A stretch of DNA of 64,000 bases, taken from the NCBI RefSeq assembly GCF_039539445.1, contig NZ_BAABDD010000009.1, positions 1-64,000 of the forward strand. The letters are read 5' to 3'. The notes under the pieces are model-generated. The model was not told the origin of the DNA and searched no databases. It saw only the letters and a list, made by a program, of their open reading frames with translations. This DNA is from Salinactinospora qingdaonensis. Its GTDB lineage: Bacteria; Actinomycetota; Actinomycetes; Streptosporangiales; Streptosporangiaceae. Both the position numbers and the translations under genes were made by a program. Below are positions 32,648 to 40,353 of the stretch, one piece after another (position 1 is the first letter of the stretch; each line of letters starts with the position of its first letter).

Positions 32648-35011
32648 TCACGTTGAACGCGGCTGAGGTGCCGGTAGCGACGCCTCGCCGTTGGGCCACG
32701 TTCGCCACAGTGACCGGGGCAACAGGATCGCCTGGAGTCGCTGCCCACTGCTAACCGAGGCCCGCAGCGCCAGCCGCACCGTCCGGCTGTCGGCCTCCAA
32801 CCCTTGCCCATCGGCGGGGTGGGGAGCATACCGTGCGCTCTCTTCGGCCTTGGCCAGTCGCCATAGGGCCGCGGTGGCCGGCTCCGCCAGCCTGGCCGTC
32901 TCGCTGAGCCGGCGGGCCGCGGCCCGCGGACTCTCGGCGACGTTCCACACTAGCCCCAGATCGACGACGTCGTCTTGGAGTTCGCGCCACGCCGCGTGGG
33001 CCCGCTCACCGGCTCCGTTCGCCCGCCCCCACCGCAGCCGTCGCACGAGCAGCCGGATCAGGGTGGGCAGCGCCGGTACCAGCAGCAGGAGCGCTGCCGC
33101 GATGACCGTCCCGGCCACGGCCACCACCAGCAGACCGTCCATCCTGTTGGTGGTGGGAGAGGTGGAGAGTGCGCCGTCGTCCACAGGCGAGGCCGACGAA
33201 TCGCTTGGCGCCTGCGCGTCCTCGCCGGGGGAGTCCCCAGGGGCGTCATCGGTGTCGGGGGCGTCGTCGGTGTCACTGTCGGTGGAGGAATCGGGAGCGG
33301 AGTAGGCGTAGAACGGTACTGAGGCGCTGTCTTGGCCTGTCGTGCTGGAGGGGGTGGGCTCGAACCGCAGCCAGCCAAAGTCTTGGAAGTACAGTTCTGG
33401 CCAGGCGTGGGCGTTGCTTTCGGTGACCACCCACTCGCCGTTGGACCTGCGCTCGCCCTCGGTGTAGCCCACCGCCACCCGGGCCGGGATTCCCGCCTGG
33501 CGTGCCATGAGCGCCATCGCCGCCGCGAACTGTTGACAGTAGCCCACTCGGCTGTCGAACAGGAAGTGCCTGAGGGGGTCGGAGCCTTCGGGCACGGGCG
33601 GGGGTTGCAGATTGTAGGTGAAGCGTCCCTCCTCGGTGAACCACTTCTGGAGTTGGACCGCCGCCTCGTGGGGGCCGGAGGCGTCGTTGACGATGGAGTC
33701 GGTGAGGGGGGCGATACGCGGGTCGAGGTGGTCGGGCACTTCGAGGTAGCGCTGGTCCACCGAACCGCTCACCGGGTAGGAGACCTCGGCCAGCGCGCTG
33801 CGGTCGGCGTTGTCCGGCAGGCTTTGCACCTCGTAGGTGCGTCCGCCGGCCTCGTCGCGAGTCGAGAACACCATCAGAGTGCTCGGGTCGGCGAACCACT
33901 CACCCGAGATCTCGACGTGGCGGGCTGGAGCCGGCACCGGCAGGAAGTCCATGCGTGACACCCGGCTCGCCACCGTGATCGTGGTGCGTACCAGCTCGTC
34001 TTCGGCTACGTCGTCGGTGGCGCGCCCCGCGGGCAGGGGCAGTTCGGAGTCGTCGACACGGTTGCGTGCCGAGGCTTCGACCGCCGACATGGTCCACACT
34101 TCCCCGTCGAAGCTGTCGAGCACGTACATCCGCAGATAGTCCGGCCGGTCGGCGGTGGTGGTGTACCGCAGGACCTGGCGGTCGCTCACCGAGGTGAGAT
34201 CGCGGCGCATCGAGGCGATGGGATGGGTCGTGGTGACCCGTTGCCCGTTGCTCTGGACGCCGCTGGCCAAGGCGAACACCGCGTCGTTGACCAGCCCGGG
34301 CAAGGCTGTGGGCACCAGCAGCGCCACTGCCACCGCCATCGCCGCCACCTGGGCGGTAAACCACAGGTGCCGGCCGGCGCCGCCCATGCTGGGGCTCCGT
34401 TGTCCCTCGCCGGAATGGTTAGGAGCGGCGGCGCCCCACCGCCAGAGCCGATCCCAGTTGTCCACCGCGAGCAGCAGCAGGAAACCCGTCGCCGTGGCCA
34501 CGAAGGCGGGCCAGGGGATGCCCTTGTGATACACCGACAAGGGCACGAAGATCAGCGCCAGCAGCGCCAGGCCCGTCAGCGCGGGCAACCGCAGGGTCAC
34601 GGCCAGGAAGTCCACCAGGATCGCGAACAGGCCCAGGCTCAACGCCGCCACGAGCGCCAGCGGGGCACTGACGGCCACCGGTGTGGGTTTGAGGATGATC
34701 TCGGTCCACCCGGCGTCGGCCATCACGCGCAGCGAGGCGATGGACTCGCCGGTGGGGATCACGCCCAGCAGCGCGTAATGCGGCACGTAGAGCGCGGTCA
34801 TGGCACATACCAGTGCCAGGGCCTGCACGAGCGGCGCCAGGCTCAGCGGCACCCGTACCAGCCGGGCGACGATGCCGGAAATGCCGACGGTGAGCACGGC
34901 GACGACTACGTCATCCAGCCACCCTGGTGAGGCGAAGATCGGTAGCAGCAGCGTCAGGGCACACAGCGTGCAGATCGTCGCCGCGATCGCGATCGGCGTT
35001 CGCACATTCAT
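32648..35011 (-). CDS. TgpA-like membrane transglutaminase
   Basis: The 787-residue protein has about six N-terminal membrane helices (TgpA_N), a large extracytoplasmic domain, a transglutaminase-like core and one late membrane helix followed by a DUF4129-type cytoplasmic tail. The core has the catalytic cysteine in RVGYCQQFAAAMALMAR, the histidine in NAHAWPELYF and the aspartate in QDFGWLRFEPTP. An Asp/Ser-rich linker precedes the last helix. With DUF58 and MoxR upstream it forms a trio found in many bacteria, thought to act at the envelope. The ATG at 35011 is preferred; a GTG at 35044 would add 11 residues. Confidence 0.92.
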   Translation of the reverse strand: MNVRTPIAIAATICTLCALTLLLPIFASPGWLDDVVVAVLTVGISGIVARLVRVPLSLAPLVQALALVCAMTALYVPHYALLGVIPTGESIASLRVMADAGWTEIILKPTPVAVSAPLALVAALSLGLFAILVDFLAVTLRLPALTGLALLALIFVPLSVYHKGIPWPAFVATATGFLLLLAVDNWDRLWRWGAAAPNHSGEGQRSPSMGGAGRHLWFTAQVAAMAVAVALLVPTALPGLVNDAVFALASGVQSNGQRVTTTHPIASMRRDLTSVSDRQVLRYTTTADRPDYLRMYVLDSFDGEVWTMSAVEASARNRVDDSELPLPAGRATDDVAEDELVRTTITVASRVSRMDFLPVPAPARHVEISGEWFADPSTLMVFSTRDEAGGRTYEVQSLPDNADRSALAEVSYPVSGSVDQRYLEVPDHLDPRIAPLTDSIVNDASGPHEAAVQLQKWFTEEGRFTYNLQPPPVPEGSDPLRHFLFDSRVGYCQQFAAAMALMARQAGIPARVAVGYTEGERRSNGEWVVTESNAHAWPELYFQDFGWLRFEPTPSSTTGQDSASVPFYAYSAPDSSTDSDTDDAPDTDDAPGDSPGEDAQAPSDSSASPVDDGALSTSPTTNRMDGLLVVAVAGTVIAAALLLLVPALPTLIRLLVRRLRWGRANGAGERAHAAWRELQDDVVDLGLVWNVAESPRAAARRLSETARLAEPATAALWRLAKAEESARYAPHPADGQGLEADSRTVRLALRASVSSGQRLQAILLPRSLWRTWPNGEASLPAPQPRST

Positions 35012-35172
35012 CTGGTCGTTCGGCGTGCGCCCCCGGCCGGCCACCCCGGCGGGGAGGAAACGCCGTCCTCCTCACCTGTCATTCGAGTGCGCGCGTCCTC
35101 AATGCTGTCCATTGTTCTGGTGCCCGGTTCGCGCGACGGCGACGCTGCCGCCCCGCGTCGGGGAGAGCCAGA

Positions 35173-36414
35173 TCACCCATGTGCGAGTCCCGTCGAGGAC
35201 AGTAACTGTCGCCACCCCTCGGGCAGTTCGTCGAGCCGGTTGAGCATAATCACACGCCAGCCCGTCCCCGTAAGGTACTCCTGTGTCTGCCGCGCCCGCT
35301 CGGGGGAGTCCCAAGCGGCATCGGCGCACAGCACGGCGACACAACTGCGGCCACTGCCGCCGGCGTAGTCGGCCAGCGCCGCCACCTCCGTTGAGCTCAG
35401 CGCTCCCACCACGGCCACCAGCAGGCCCCGTCCTGAGGCTGCGACGTTGTTGAGCAGGCTGATTCCCCGCCTGAGATCCGCCGAAGACGAAGATGTGGTC
35501 GTGGCGAGGGCGTCGAGCACGCCATCCCTGCTGCGGGCGGCGGTGATCTCGGCCTCATTGGTGACAAAGCGCAGCTCCTGGCCCTGGGCCAGCAGGTGCA
35601 CCGCGATCGAGGCCGCCGCCGAGACCGAAACCTCCAGCGATGATCCCGGGCCGGCGCCGGTGTGGGCGTTGCGGCGGGTGTCGAGCAGCAGCGAGGTGTG
35701 CTCACGCCACTGCTGCTCCTCGCGGCGCACCATCAGCTCGCCGCGCCGCGCTGTCGTGCGCCAGTGCACGCGGCGTATGTCGTCGCCCTGTTGGTAGGCG
35801 CGGGGCACGATGTCGTCCTCGCCCGCGCTGGCCATCACCCGGGAGCGGCTTGCTCCGCTGTCGGCTGAGGCGCCCCGCGGCACGCTCCCCGGCAGCGCGA
35901 TCATGGCCGGGGTCACCAACAGCGACATGCTCGGCCCCACGCTGCGCGACAGGTGGACGCACCCCAGCGGGTCGCGGAAGCGAAGCGTCAACGGTCCGAT
36001 GGGGTAGCGTCCGCGCATCTGCGAACGCAGCCGGTAGCTCAGTTCGCGCGTCTCCCCGGCGCGCAGCCGCCCGATCCCGAACCGGGGTGCCTCGCCGAAG
36101 GTGTAGGGCAGTGCGTCCTCAGCGAGCACGCCGGTGGCCGGCAGCAGCTTCGCGGTATTGGTGAGGTGGATACGTACGCGGGCCTCTGTGCCGGCGACCA
36201 CCCGAACCGGCTCCAGCGTGCGGGTGTGGGTCACCGTGCGAGGCGCCCGCAGCGCGGTCAGCATCGACAGCACGGGCAGCACCACCACGAACACGCCGAT
36301 GCGCATCAAGTCGCGTTCCCCCACGATCAGGGCACCGGTGACGATCGCTGCTCCGGCCAGCAGGAACAGGTAGCCGCGCAAGGTGAAGGCGCCCAAGAGT
36401 CGCACAAGGATCAT
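35173..36414 (-). CDS. DUF58 domain protein
   Basis: The 413-residue protein has two N-terminal membrane helices, a beta-rich middle part and the DUF58 motif GDDIRRVHWRTTARRGELMVRREE (positions about 215-238), followed by a VWA-like fold (LLLDTRRNAHTG). DUF58 proteins are nearly always partnered by a MoxR ATPase and, as here, by a transglutaminase. The MoxR gene starts upstream on the same strand. Confidence 0.93.
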   Translation of the reverse strand: MILVRLLGAFTLRGYLFLLAGAAIVTGALIVGERDLMRIGVFVVVLPVLSMLTALRAPRTVTHTRTLEPVRVVAGTEARVRIHLTNTAKLLPATGVLAEDALPYTFGEAPRFGIGRLRAGETRELSYRLRSQMRGRYPIGPLTLRFRDPLGCVHLSRSVGPSMSLLVTPAMIALPGSVPRGASADSGASRSRVMASAGEDDIVPRAYQQGDDIRRVHWRTTARRGELMVRREEQQWREHTSLLLDTRRNAHTGAGPGSSLEVSVSAAASIAVHLLAQGQELRFVTNEAEITAARSRDGVLDALATTTSSSSADLRRGISLLNNVAASGRGLLVAVVGALSSTEVAALADYAGGSGRSCVAVLCADAAWDSPERARQTQEYLTGTGWRVIMLNRLDELPEGWRQLLSSTGLAHG

Positions 36415-36503
36415 GGTTTGGCCTTCCGTGCACTAGTGCCTCGGTGGGGGAGGTCGCCGAGGCGGGGGCGGGTGCGGCTGCATGGCCACGTCGGCGCGGT
36501 CCG

Positions 36504-37505
36504 TCAGCGGCGATTGGCCACGGGCAGACGGGCCACGAGTTCGCTGACGACCTGTTCGGGACTACGCTGCTCCATCTGGGCCTCGGGGCTGGGCAGGAGC
36601 CGGTGGGCCAGGATGGGCACGGCGAGGTCCTGGACGTCGTCGGGGAGCACGTAGTCGCGGCTGTGCAGTGCGGCGTAGGCGCGGGCAGCGCGCACCAGGT
36701 GCAGCGTGGCGCGTGGGGATGCCCCGAGCCGCAGCGCCGGCGAGGTGCGCGTGGCCGAGATCAAATCGACAGCGTAGCGCTGGATCGCCGGAGCGACGTG
36801 GATGGAGCGCACCTGCTCCACCATCGTGCGCACATCGGCCACGGTGGCGACGGGGCGTAGCTCCTCCAGCGGAGAGCGTGCTCCATGCGAGTTGATCATG
36901 TCGAGCTCGGCTTGGGGCTGGGGGTACCCCACCGCGATCCGCGCCATGAACCGGTCGCGCTGGGCCTCGGGCAGTGGATAGGTGCCCTCCATGTCGATCG
37001 GGTTCTGGGTGGCCACGACCATGAAGGGCCGCTCCAGTTCCCGTGTGGCGCCGTCGACACTGACCTGCCCTTCCTCCATGCACTCCAGCAGGGCCGACTG
37101 TGTCTTGGGAGAAGCCCGGTTGATCTCGTCTCCCACGACGACGTTGGCGAACACGGGGCCGGGTTTGAACTCGAATTCCCCGCTGCGCTGGTGGTAGGCG
37201 TTGACCCCCGTGATGTCGCTGGGGAGCAGGTCTGGGGTGAACTGGATGCGCGTCACCGAGCAGTCGATCGCGCGCCCCAGCGCTTTGGCCAGCATCGTCT
37301 TGCCGACCCCCGGGATGTCCTCGATGAGGAGATGCCCCTCAGCGAGCAGAACCGTCAGTGCGATCCGCACGACGCCGGACTTGCCTTCGATGACCGTCTC
37401 GATGGTCGATCGGATTCGATCAGCGGTCTCTAGAACCGCGAGGGTGTCCCCGTCCATGGTGCTGGTGGTGCTCCCCCGGCCATTGTGTTGCGTGCCGACT
37501 GACAC
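36504..37505 (-). CDS. MoxR-family AAA+ ATPase
   Basis: The 333-residue chaperone-like ATPase shows Walker A GVGKTMLAKALGRAI, QFTPDLLPSDITG, Walker B GDEINRASPKTQSALLECMEE, and VVATQNPIDMEGTYPLPEAQRDRFM. It is of the general MoxR type, unlike the CoxD-like one at 14221. I chose the GTG at 37505 because GGGAGGGG lies four to five bases upstream. An internal ATG at 37457 is possible. The 303-bp interval to mraZ contains both divergent promoters. Confidence 0.93.
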   Translation of the reverse strand: MSVGTQHNGRGSTTSTMDGDTLAVLETADRIRSTIETVIEGKSGVVRIALTVLLAEGHLLIEDIPGVGKTMLAKALGRAIDCSVTRIQFTPDLLPSDITGVNAYHQRSGEFEFKPGPVFANVVVGDEINRASPKTQSALLECMEEGQVSVDGATRELERPFMVVATQNPIDMEGTYPLPEAQRDRFMARIAVGYPQPQAELDMINSHGARSPLEELRPVATVADVRTMVEQVRSIHVAPAIQRYAVDLISATRTSPALRLGASPRATLHLVRAARAYAALHSRDYVLPDDVQDLAVPILAHRLLPSPEAQMEQRSPEQVVSELVARLPVANRR

Positions 37506-37728
37506 GTAGCCCCTCCCACGCCGCCTGAGCTGACGACTTGAGGCTAGGCGTAAACGGGGAGCTTTGAAAACTAAATCGGTGAAGTGTCCCATAGCGGACC
37601 GGCCGTGACGAGGGCCTTTTGGTGACGCTTTGAGCGCTCCGGAGCGCCCCCTGCCGCTCCACTCCCTTCTCCCCCTTATGACCTGCAATTTCGGTGATGT
37701 GGGGGCGCCGCGCGCGGCGTTGAAGCTG

Positions 37729-37770
37729 TTGACCGTGGGGGAGAGTGGAGTAGAGTGGAGCATCGTGGAG
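37729..37770 (+). promoter_or_regulatory. mraZ promoter with four MraZ boxes
   Basis: TTGACC (37729-37734) and TAGAGT (37751-37756) are 16 bp apart. Overlapping them, GTGGGG/GTGGAG hexamers begin at 37735, 37745, 37755 and 37765, exactly 10 bp apart. MraZ binds directly repeated boxes of this kind and represses its own operon, so the whole dcw cluster is expected to be under autoregulation. The rest of 37506-37728 shows only an AT-richer patch near 37560-37590. Confidence 0.8.
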
Positions 37771-37808
37771 GCGGGGACTGCTCCACAGGGGCTCGGGAGG
37801 AGGGGCCG

Positions 37809-38240
37809 ATGTTCCTCGGCACCCACGCACCGCGCCTCGACGAGAAGGGACGGTTGTTCCTTCCGGCGAAGTACCGCGACGAGCTGTCGGAGGGGCTGGT
37901 GATCACGAAGGGCCAGGAGCGCTGCCTCTACGTCTTCCCATTAGAGGAGTTCCAGCGCATCACCGAGGCTCTACGATCGGCTCCCGTCACCGCCAAAGCA
38001 GTGCGCGACTACAGTCGCGTCTTTTTCGCCAGCGCCTCCGATGAGGTTCCCGACAAACAGGGTCGAATCACGATCCCATCGGCGCTTCGCACGTATGCCC
38101 GGCTGGAACGTGACTGTGTCGTCATTGGGGCCAACACGCGACTGGAGATCTGGGACGCCGCTGCGTGGGCCGATTACGAGGCCAAGCAGGAACAGGCGTT
38201 CGCAGAGCTGTCGGAGGAGGTGTTGCCGGGGGTGCTGTGA
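37809..38240 (+). CDS. mraZ: Transcriptional regulator MraZ
   Basis: The 143-residue protein has two AbrB-like repeats with DEKGRLFLPAKYRDEL and DKQGRITIPSALRTYA, the DNA-binding DxxGR motifs. MraZ forms rings and represses the division and cell-wall operon from boxes in its own promoter, which are visible upstream. GGGAGGAGG lies just before the ATG at 37809. A hairpin and a structured leader separate it from rsmH. Confidence 0.97.
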   Translation: MFLGTHAPRLDEKGRLFLPAKYRDELSEGLVITKGQERCLYVFPLEEFQRITEALRSAPVTAKAVRDYSRVFFASASDEVPDKQGRITIPSALRTYARLERDCVVIGANTRLEIWDAAAWADYEAKQEQAFAELSEEVLPGVL

Positions 38241-38256
38241 GTTCGCGGCACCGCAG

Positions 38257-38280
38257 GCCGACACCTCTTCGGGTGTCGGC
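38257..38280 (+). terminator. Hairpin after mraZ
   Basis: GCCGACACC (38257-38265) pairs perfectly with GGTGTCGGC (38272-38280) over TCTTCG. There is no U-tract, so it may act as an mRNA stabiliser or a partial terminator that lowers transcription into rsmH. Confidence 0.55.
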
Positions 38281-38317
38281 GGTCACAACCACCCACCCGC
38301 CCATTCCATCCGGTTCC

Positions 38318-38411
38318 GGCCTTCAGACGCGACCTGGGCTAGCTGGCACATCTTCCCCGGTGCCAGGTAGTCGGGGTGGGACGAGATCGCGGTCCCCAGC
38401 GTCTGAAGGCC
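38318..38411 (+). ncRNA. Structured leader RNA upstream of rsmH (mraW RNA motif candidate)
   Basis: GGCCTTCAGACGC (38318-38330) pairs perfectly with 38399-38411 to close a junction. The junction holds CTGGCAC/GTGCCAG (38343-38349 with 38360-38366) and GGGAC/GTCCC (38378-38382 with 38392-38396). A conserved leader called the mraW RNA motif is known upstream of this gene in many actinobacteria. Position and a closing stem with inner hairpins fit, but I cannot match its consensus by eye. Confidence 0.6.
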
Positions 38412-38508
38412 GAGCCGGAGCCGCCTGCTGGGGGGCAGGGCAGCGAGGTAGTGCGGTCATGGCTACGCGGGGGCCGGCCGGTCGACGATGAGGGGTCAAG
38501 GGGTCAAC

Positions 38509-39471
38509 GTGCTGATGAACGATATGTCGGCTGCGCACGTCCCGGTGATGCTCGACCGGGTCGTGGAGTTGCTCTCCCCCGCTCTCGATACCCCCGGATC
38601 GGTCCTCGTCGACGCCACGCTCGGCCTCGCCGGTCACGCCCACGCCCTCCTCACGGCGCTGCCGCAGGCGCGTCTGGTCGGCATCGACCGAGACCCCGTC
38701 GCGCTGGAGCGCGCCGAGCGACGCCTCTCCGATAACGCCGACCGCGTCGATCTCGTGCACGCCGTCTACGACGAGATCCCCGGCGTACTCGACGACCTCG
38801 GCGTCGACCGGGTTGCTGGAATCCTCCTCGACCTCGGGGTCTCTTCCCCTCAACTCGACGAGCCCCAGCGCGGCTTCGCCTACTCCCACGAGGCCCCCCT
38901 CGACATGCGCATGGACCCCACCCAGGAGCGCACGGCCGCCGATGTGGTCAACGGCGCCACCGTGGGCGAACTCACCCGCATCCTGCGTGACTACGGCGAG
39001 GAGCGCTTCGCCTCGCGCGTCGCCCGCGCTATCGCCGACGAGCGCGTCACCACCCCTATCGAGACCACTACCCACCTGGCTGACCTCGTGCGCGAGGCGA
39101 TCCCGGCGGCTACCCGCCGTACCGGGGGCAATCCCGCCAAACGCACCTTCCAGGCCCTGCGCATCGAGGTCAACTCCGAGTTGAGCACCCTGGAGCGCGC
39201 GCTGCCCGCCGCTGCCGCGCGCCTTGCCGTGGGAGGCCGCATCGCCGTGCTGTCCTACCACTCGCTAGAGGACCGGATCACCAAGCGAGCCCTGGCCGCT
39301 CTCGCCACCGACACCACGCCCCCCGACCTTCCGGTGTCGCTTCCCGAGTGCCAGCCCGAAGTCCGGCTGCTCACCCGCGGCGCCGAAACCCCCACACCAG
39401 AGGAAACCCAGCACAACCCCCGCTCCGCCTCAGCGCGGCTGCGGGCCGCGGAGCGAGTCCGCCAACCATGA
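38509..39471 (+). CDS. rsmH: 16S rRNA (cytosine-1402-N4) methyltransferase RsmH
   Basis: RsmH (MraW) methylates N4 of C1402 in the ribosomal P site. The 320-residue protein shows HVPVMLDRVVELL, the SAM motif LVDATLGLAGHAHALL, GIDRDPVALERAERRL, GILLDLGVSSPQLDEPQRGF and LDMRMDP, and ends with NPRSASARLRAAERV. I chose the GTG at 38509 because AAGGGG lies five bases upstream. ATGs at 38488 and 38515 are in frame. It follows the structured leader RNA. Confidence 0.95.
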   Translation: MLMNDMSAAHVPVMLDRVVELLSPALDTPGSVLVDATLGLAGHAHALLTALPQARLVGIDRDPVALERAERRLSDNADRVDLVHAVYDEIPGVLDDLGVDRVAGILLDLGVSSPQLDEPQRGFAYSHEAPLDMRMDPTQERTAADVVNGATVGELTRILRDYGEERFASRVARAIADERVTTPIETTTHLADLVREAIPAATRRTGGNPAKRTFQALRIEVNSELSTLERALPAAAARLAVGGRIAVLSYHSLEDRITKRALAALATDTTPPDLPVSLPECQPEVRLLTRGAETPTPEETQHNPRSASARLRAAERVRQP

Positions 39472-39541
39472 GCACCGGGGCTTGGCCCGCCCCGGGCCAG
39501 CCACCGCCAGCCAGGCACGCCACCGCCAGTGGGGAGGGTAC

Positions 39542-40021
39542 ATGAGCAGCGCGACCGAGCCCGAGGTCAGCAAGCCCGCGAACCGGAGCGCGCCGCGGGC
39601 AACTCCCCGGCGCAGCACGGCGGGTAGCCGCCTGCGCACCTCGGCCAGCGCGCCACAGCGCCCCGGTGTCCGCGCCGCGGCGCGCCGCCCCCGCGCCACA
39701 CCGGTGCCCAACGCTCCGCGCATGCCTTTCGTGCTGCTCATCCTCGGCCTGCTCGGCGGGGCCCTGGTCTCGTTGCTGGTGCTGCGCACGGTCCTCACCG
39801 AGGACGCCTACGCGCTGGCGCAGTTGCAGCGCCAAACCGAGGAGATGAACCACCGCGAGGAGGAACTGCGCGAGAAGGTCCTCTACGCAGAGTCACCGCA
39901 GACGCTCGCCGAGCGAGCCGAGGAGTTGGGGATGGTCCCTGGCGACTCCGCGGAGTTCATCAACGTGGAGACCGGCGAGATCGTCGGTGCCCCCGCCGGC
40001 GACGCCGGGGCTGTCGAGTGA
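39542..40021 (+). CDS. ftsL: FtsL-like division protein
   Basis: The 159-residue bitopic protein has a basic, disordered cytoplasmic N-terminus (1-58), one membrane helix (about 61-82) and a short extracytoplasmic coiled coil rich in Gln/Glu (LAQLQRQTEEMNHREEELRE). This is the build of FtsL, which bridges FtsQ/DivIC and the FtsW-FtsI synthase. Sequence conservation is low in this family, so position between rsmH and ftsI is the main support. GGGGAGGG lies upstream of the ATG. The stop overlaps the next frame in GTGA. Confidence 0.88.
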   Translation: MSSATEPEVSKPANRSAPRATPRRSTAGSRLRTSASAPQRPGVRAAARRPRATPVPNAPRMPFVLLILGLLGGALVSLLVLRTVLTEDAYALAQLQRQTEEMNHREEELREKVLYAESPQTLAERAEELGMVPGDSAEFINVETGEIVGAPAGDAGAVE

Positions 40022-40353
40022 GGGCGCCGCTGCCGCTGCGGGAGACCGACACGCCCGCAGCCGAGCTCACGCGCGCCCACGGCACCGCCTCAGGGATCGG
40101 CCGCCTGGCCGCACGGCACCCCAGCCCCCCTGCCGTTGCGTGGACCCCCGCTGGCCGCTCCTTGGGCAAAGCCCGGCCAGGAGGGACGCACCCTTCCTCG
40201 GCCCTGCGACTCGGCCCGTGGCCCCGTGCAGAGCGGGGCCCCCACCGGCAGGGCGACAACACTCTCAGGGCAGGGGCAGTGGCGCCGCCTGAGCGTGTAG
40301 CGCGCGCGACGGGGGGCCCCACAACACAGGCCCTGGGGGGCGGGTGCCCATGA
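40018..40353 (+). CDS. Possible small protein translationally coupled between ftsL and ftsI
   Basis: This 111-residue frame starts at a GTG overlapping the ftsL stop (GTGA) and ends at a TGA overlapping the ftsI ATG (ATGA). It thus fills an otherwise unexplained 328-bp gap with four-base overlaps at both ends. About 80% of third codon positions are G or C, highest in the first half. The product is rich in Pro, Arg, Gly and Ala, has no membrane helix and matches no family I know. It may be a real coupled gene or a chance frame. Confidence 0.4.
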   Translation: MRAPLPLRETDTPAAELTRAHGTASGIGRLAARHPSPPAVAWTPAGRSLGKARPGGTHPSSALRLGPWPRAERGPHRQGDNTLRAGAVAPPERVARATGGPTTQALGGGCP

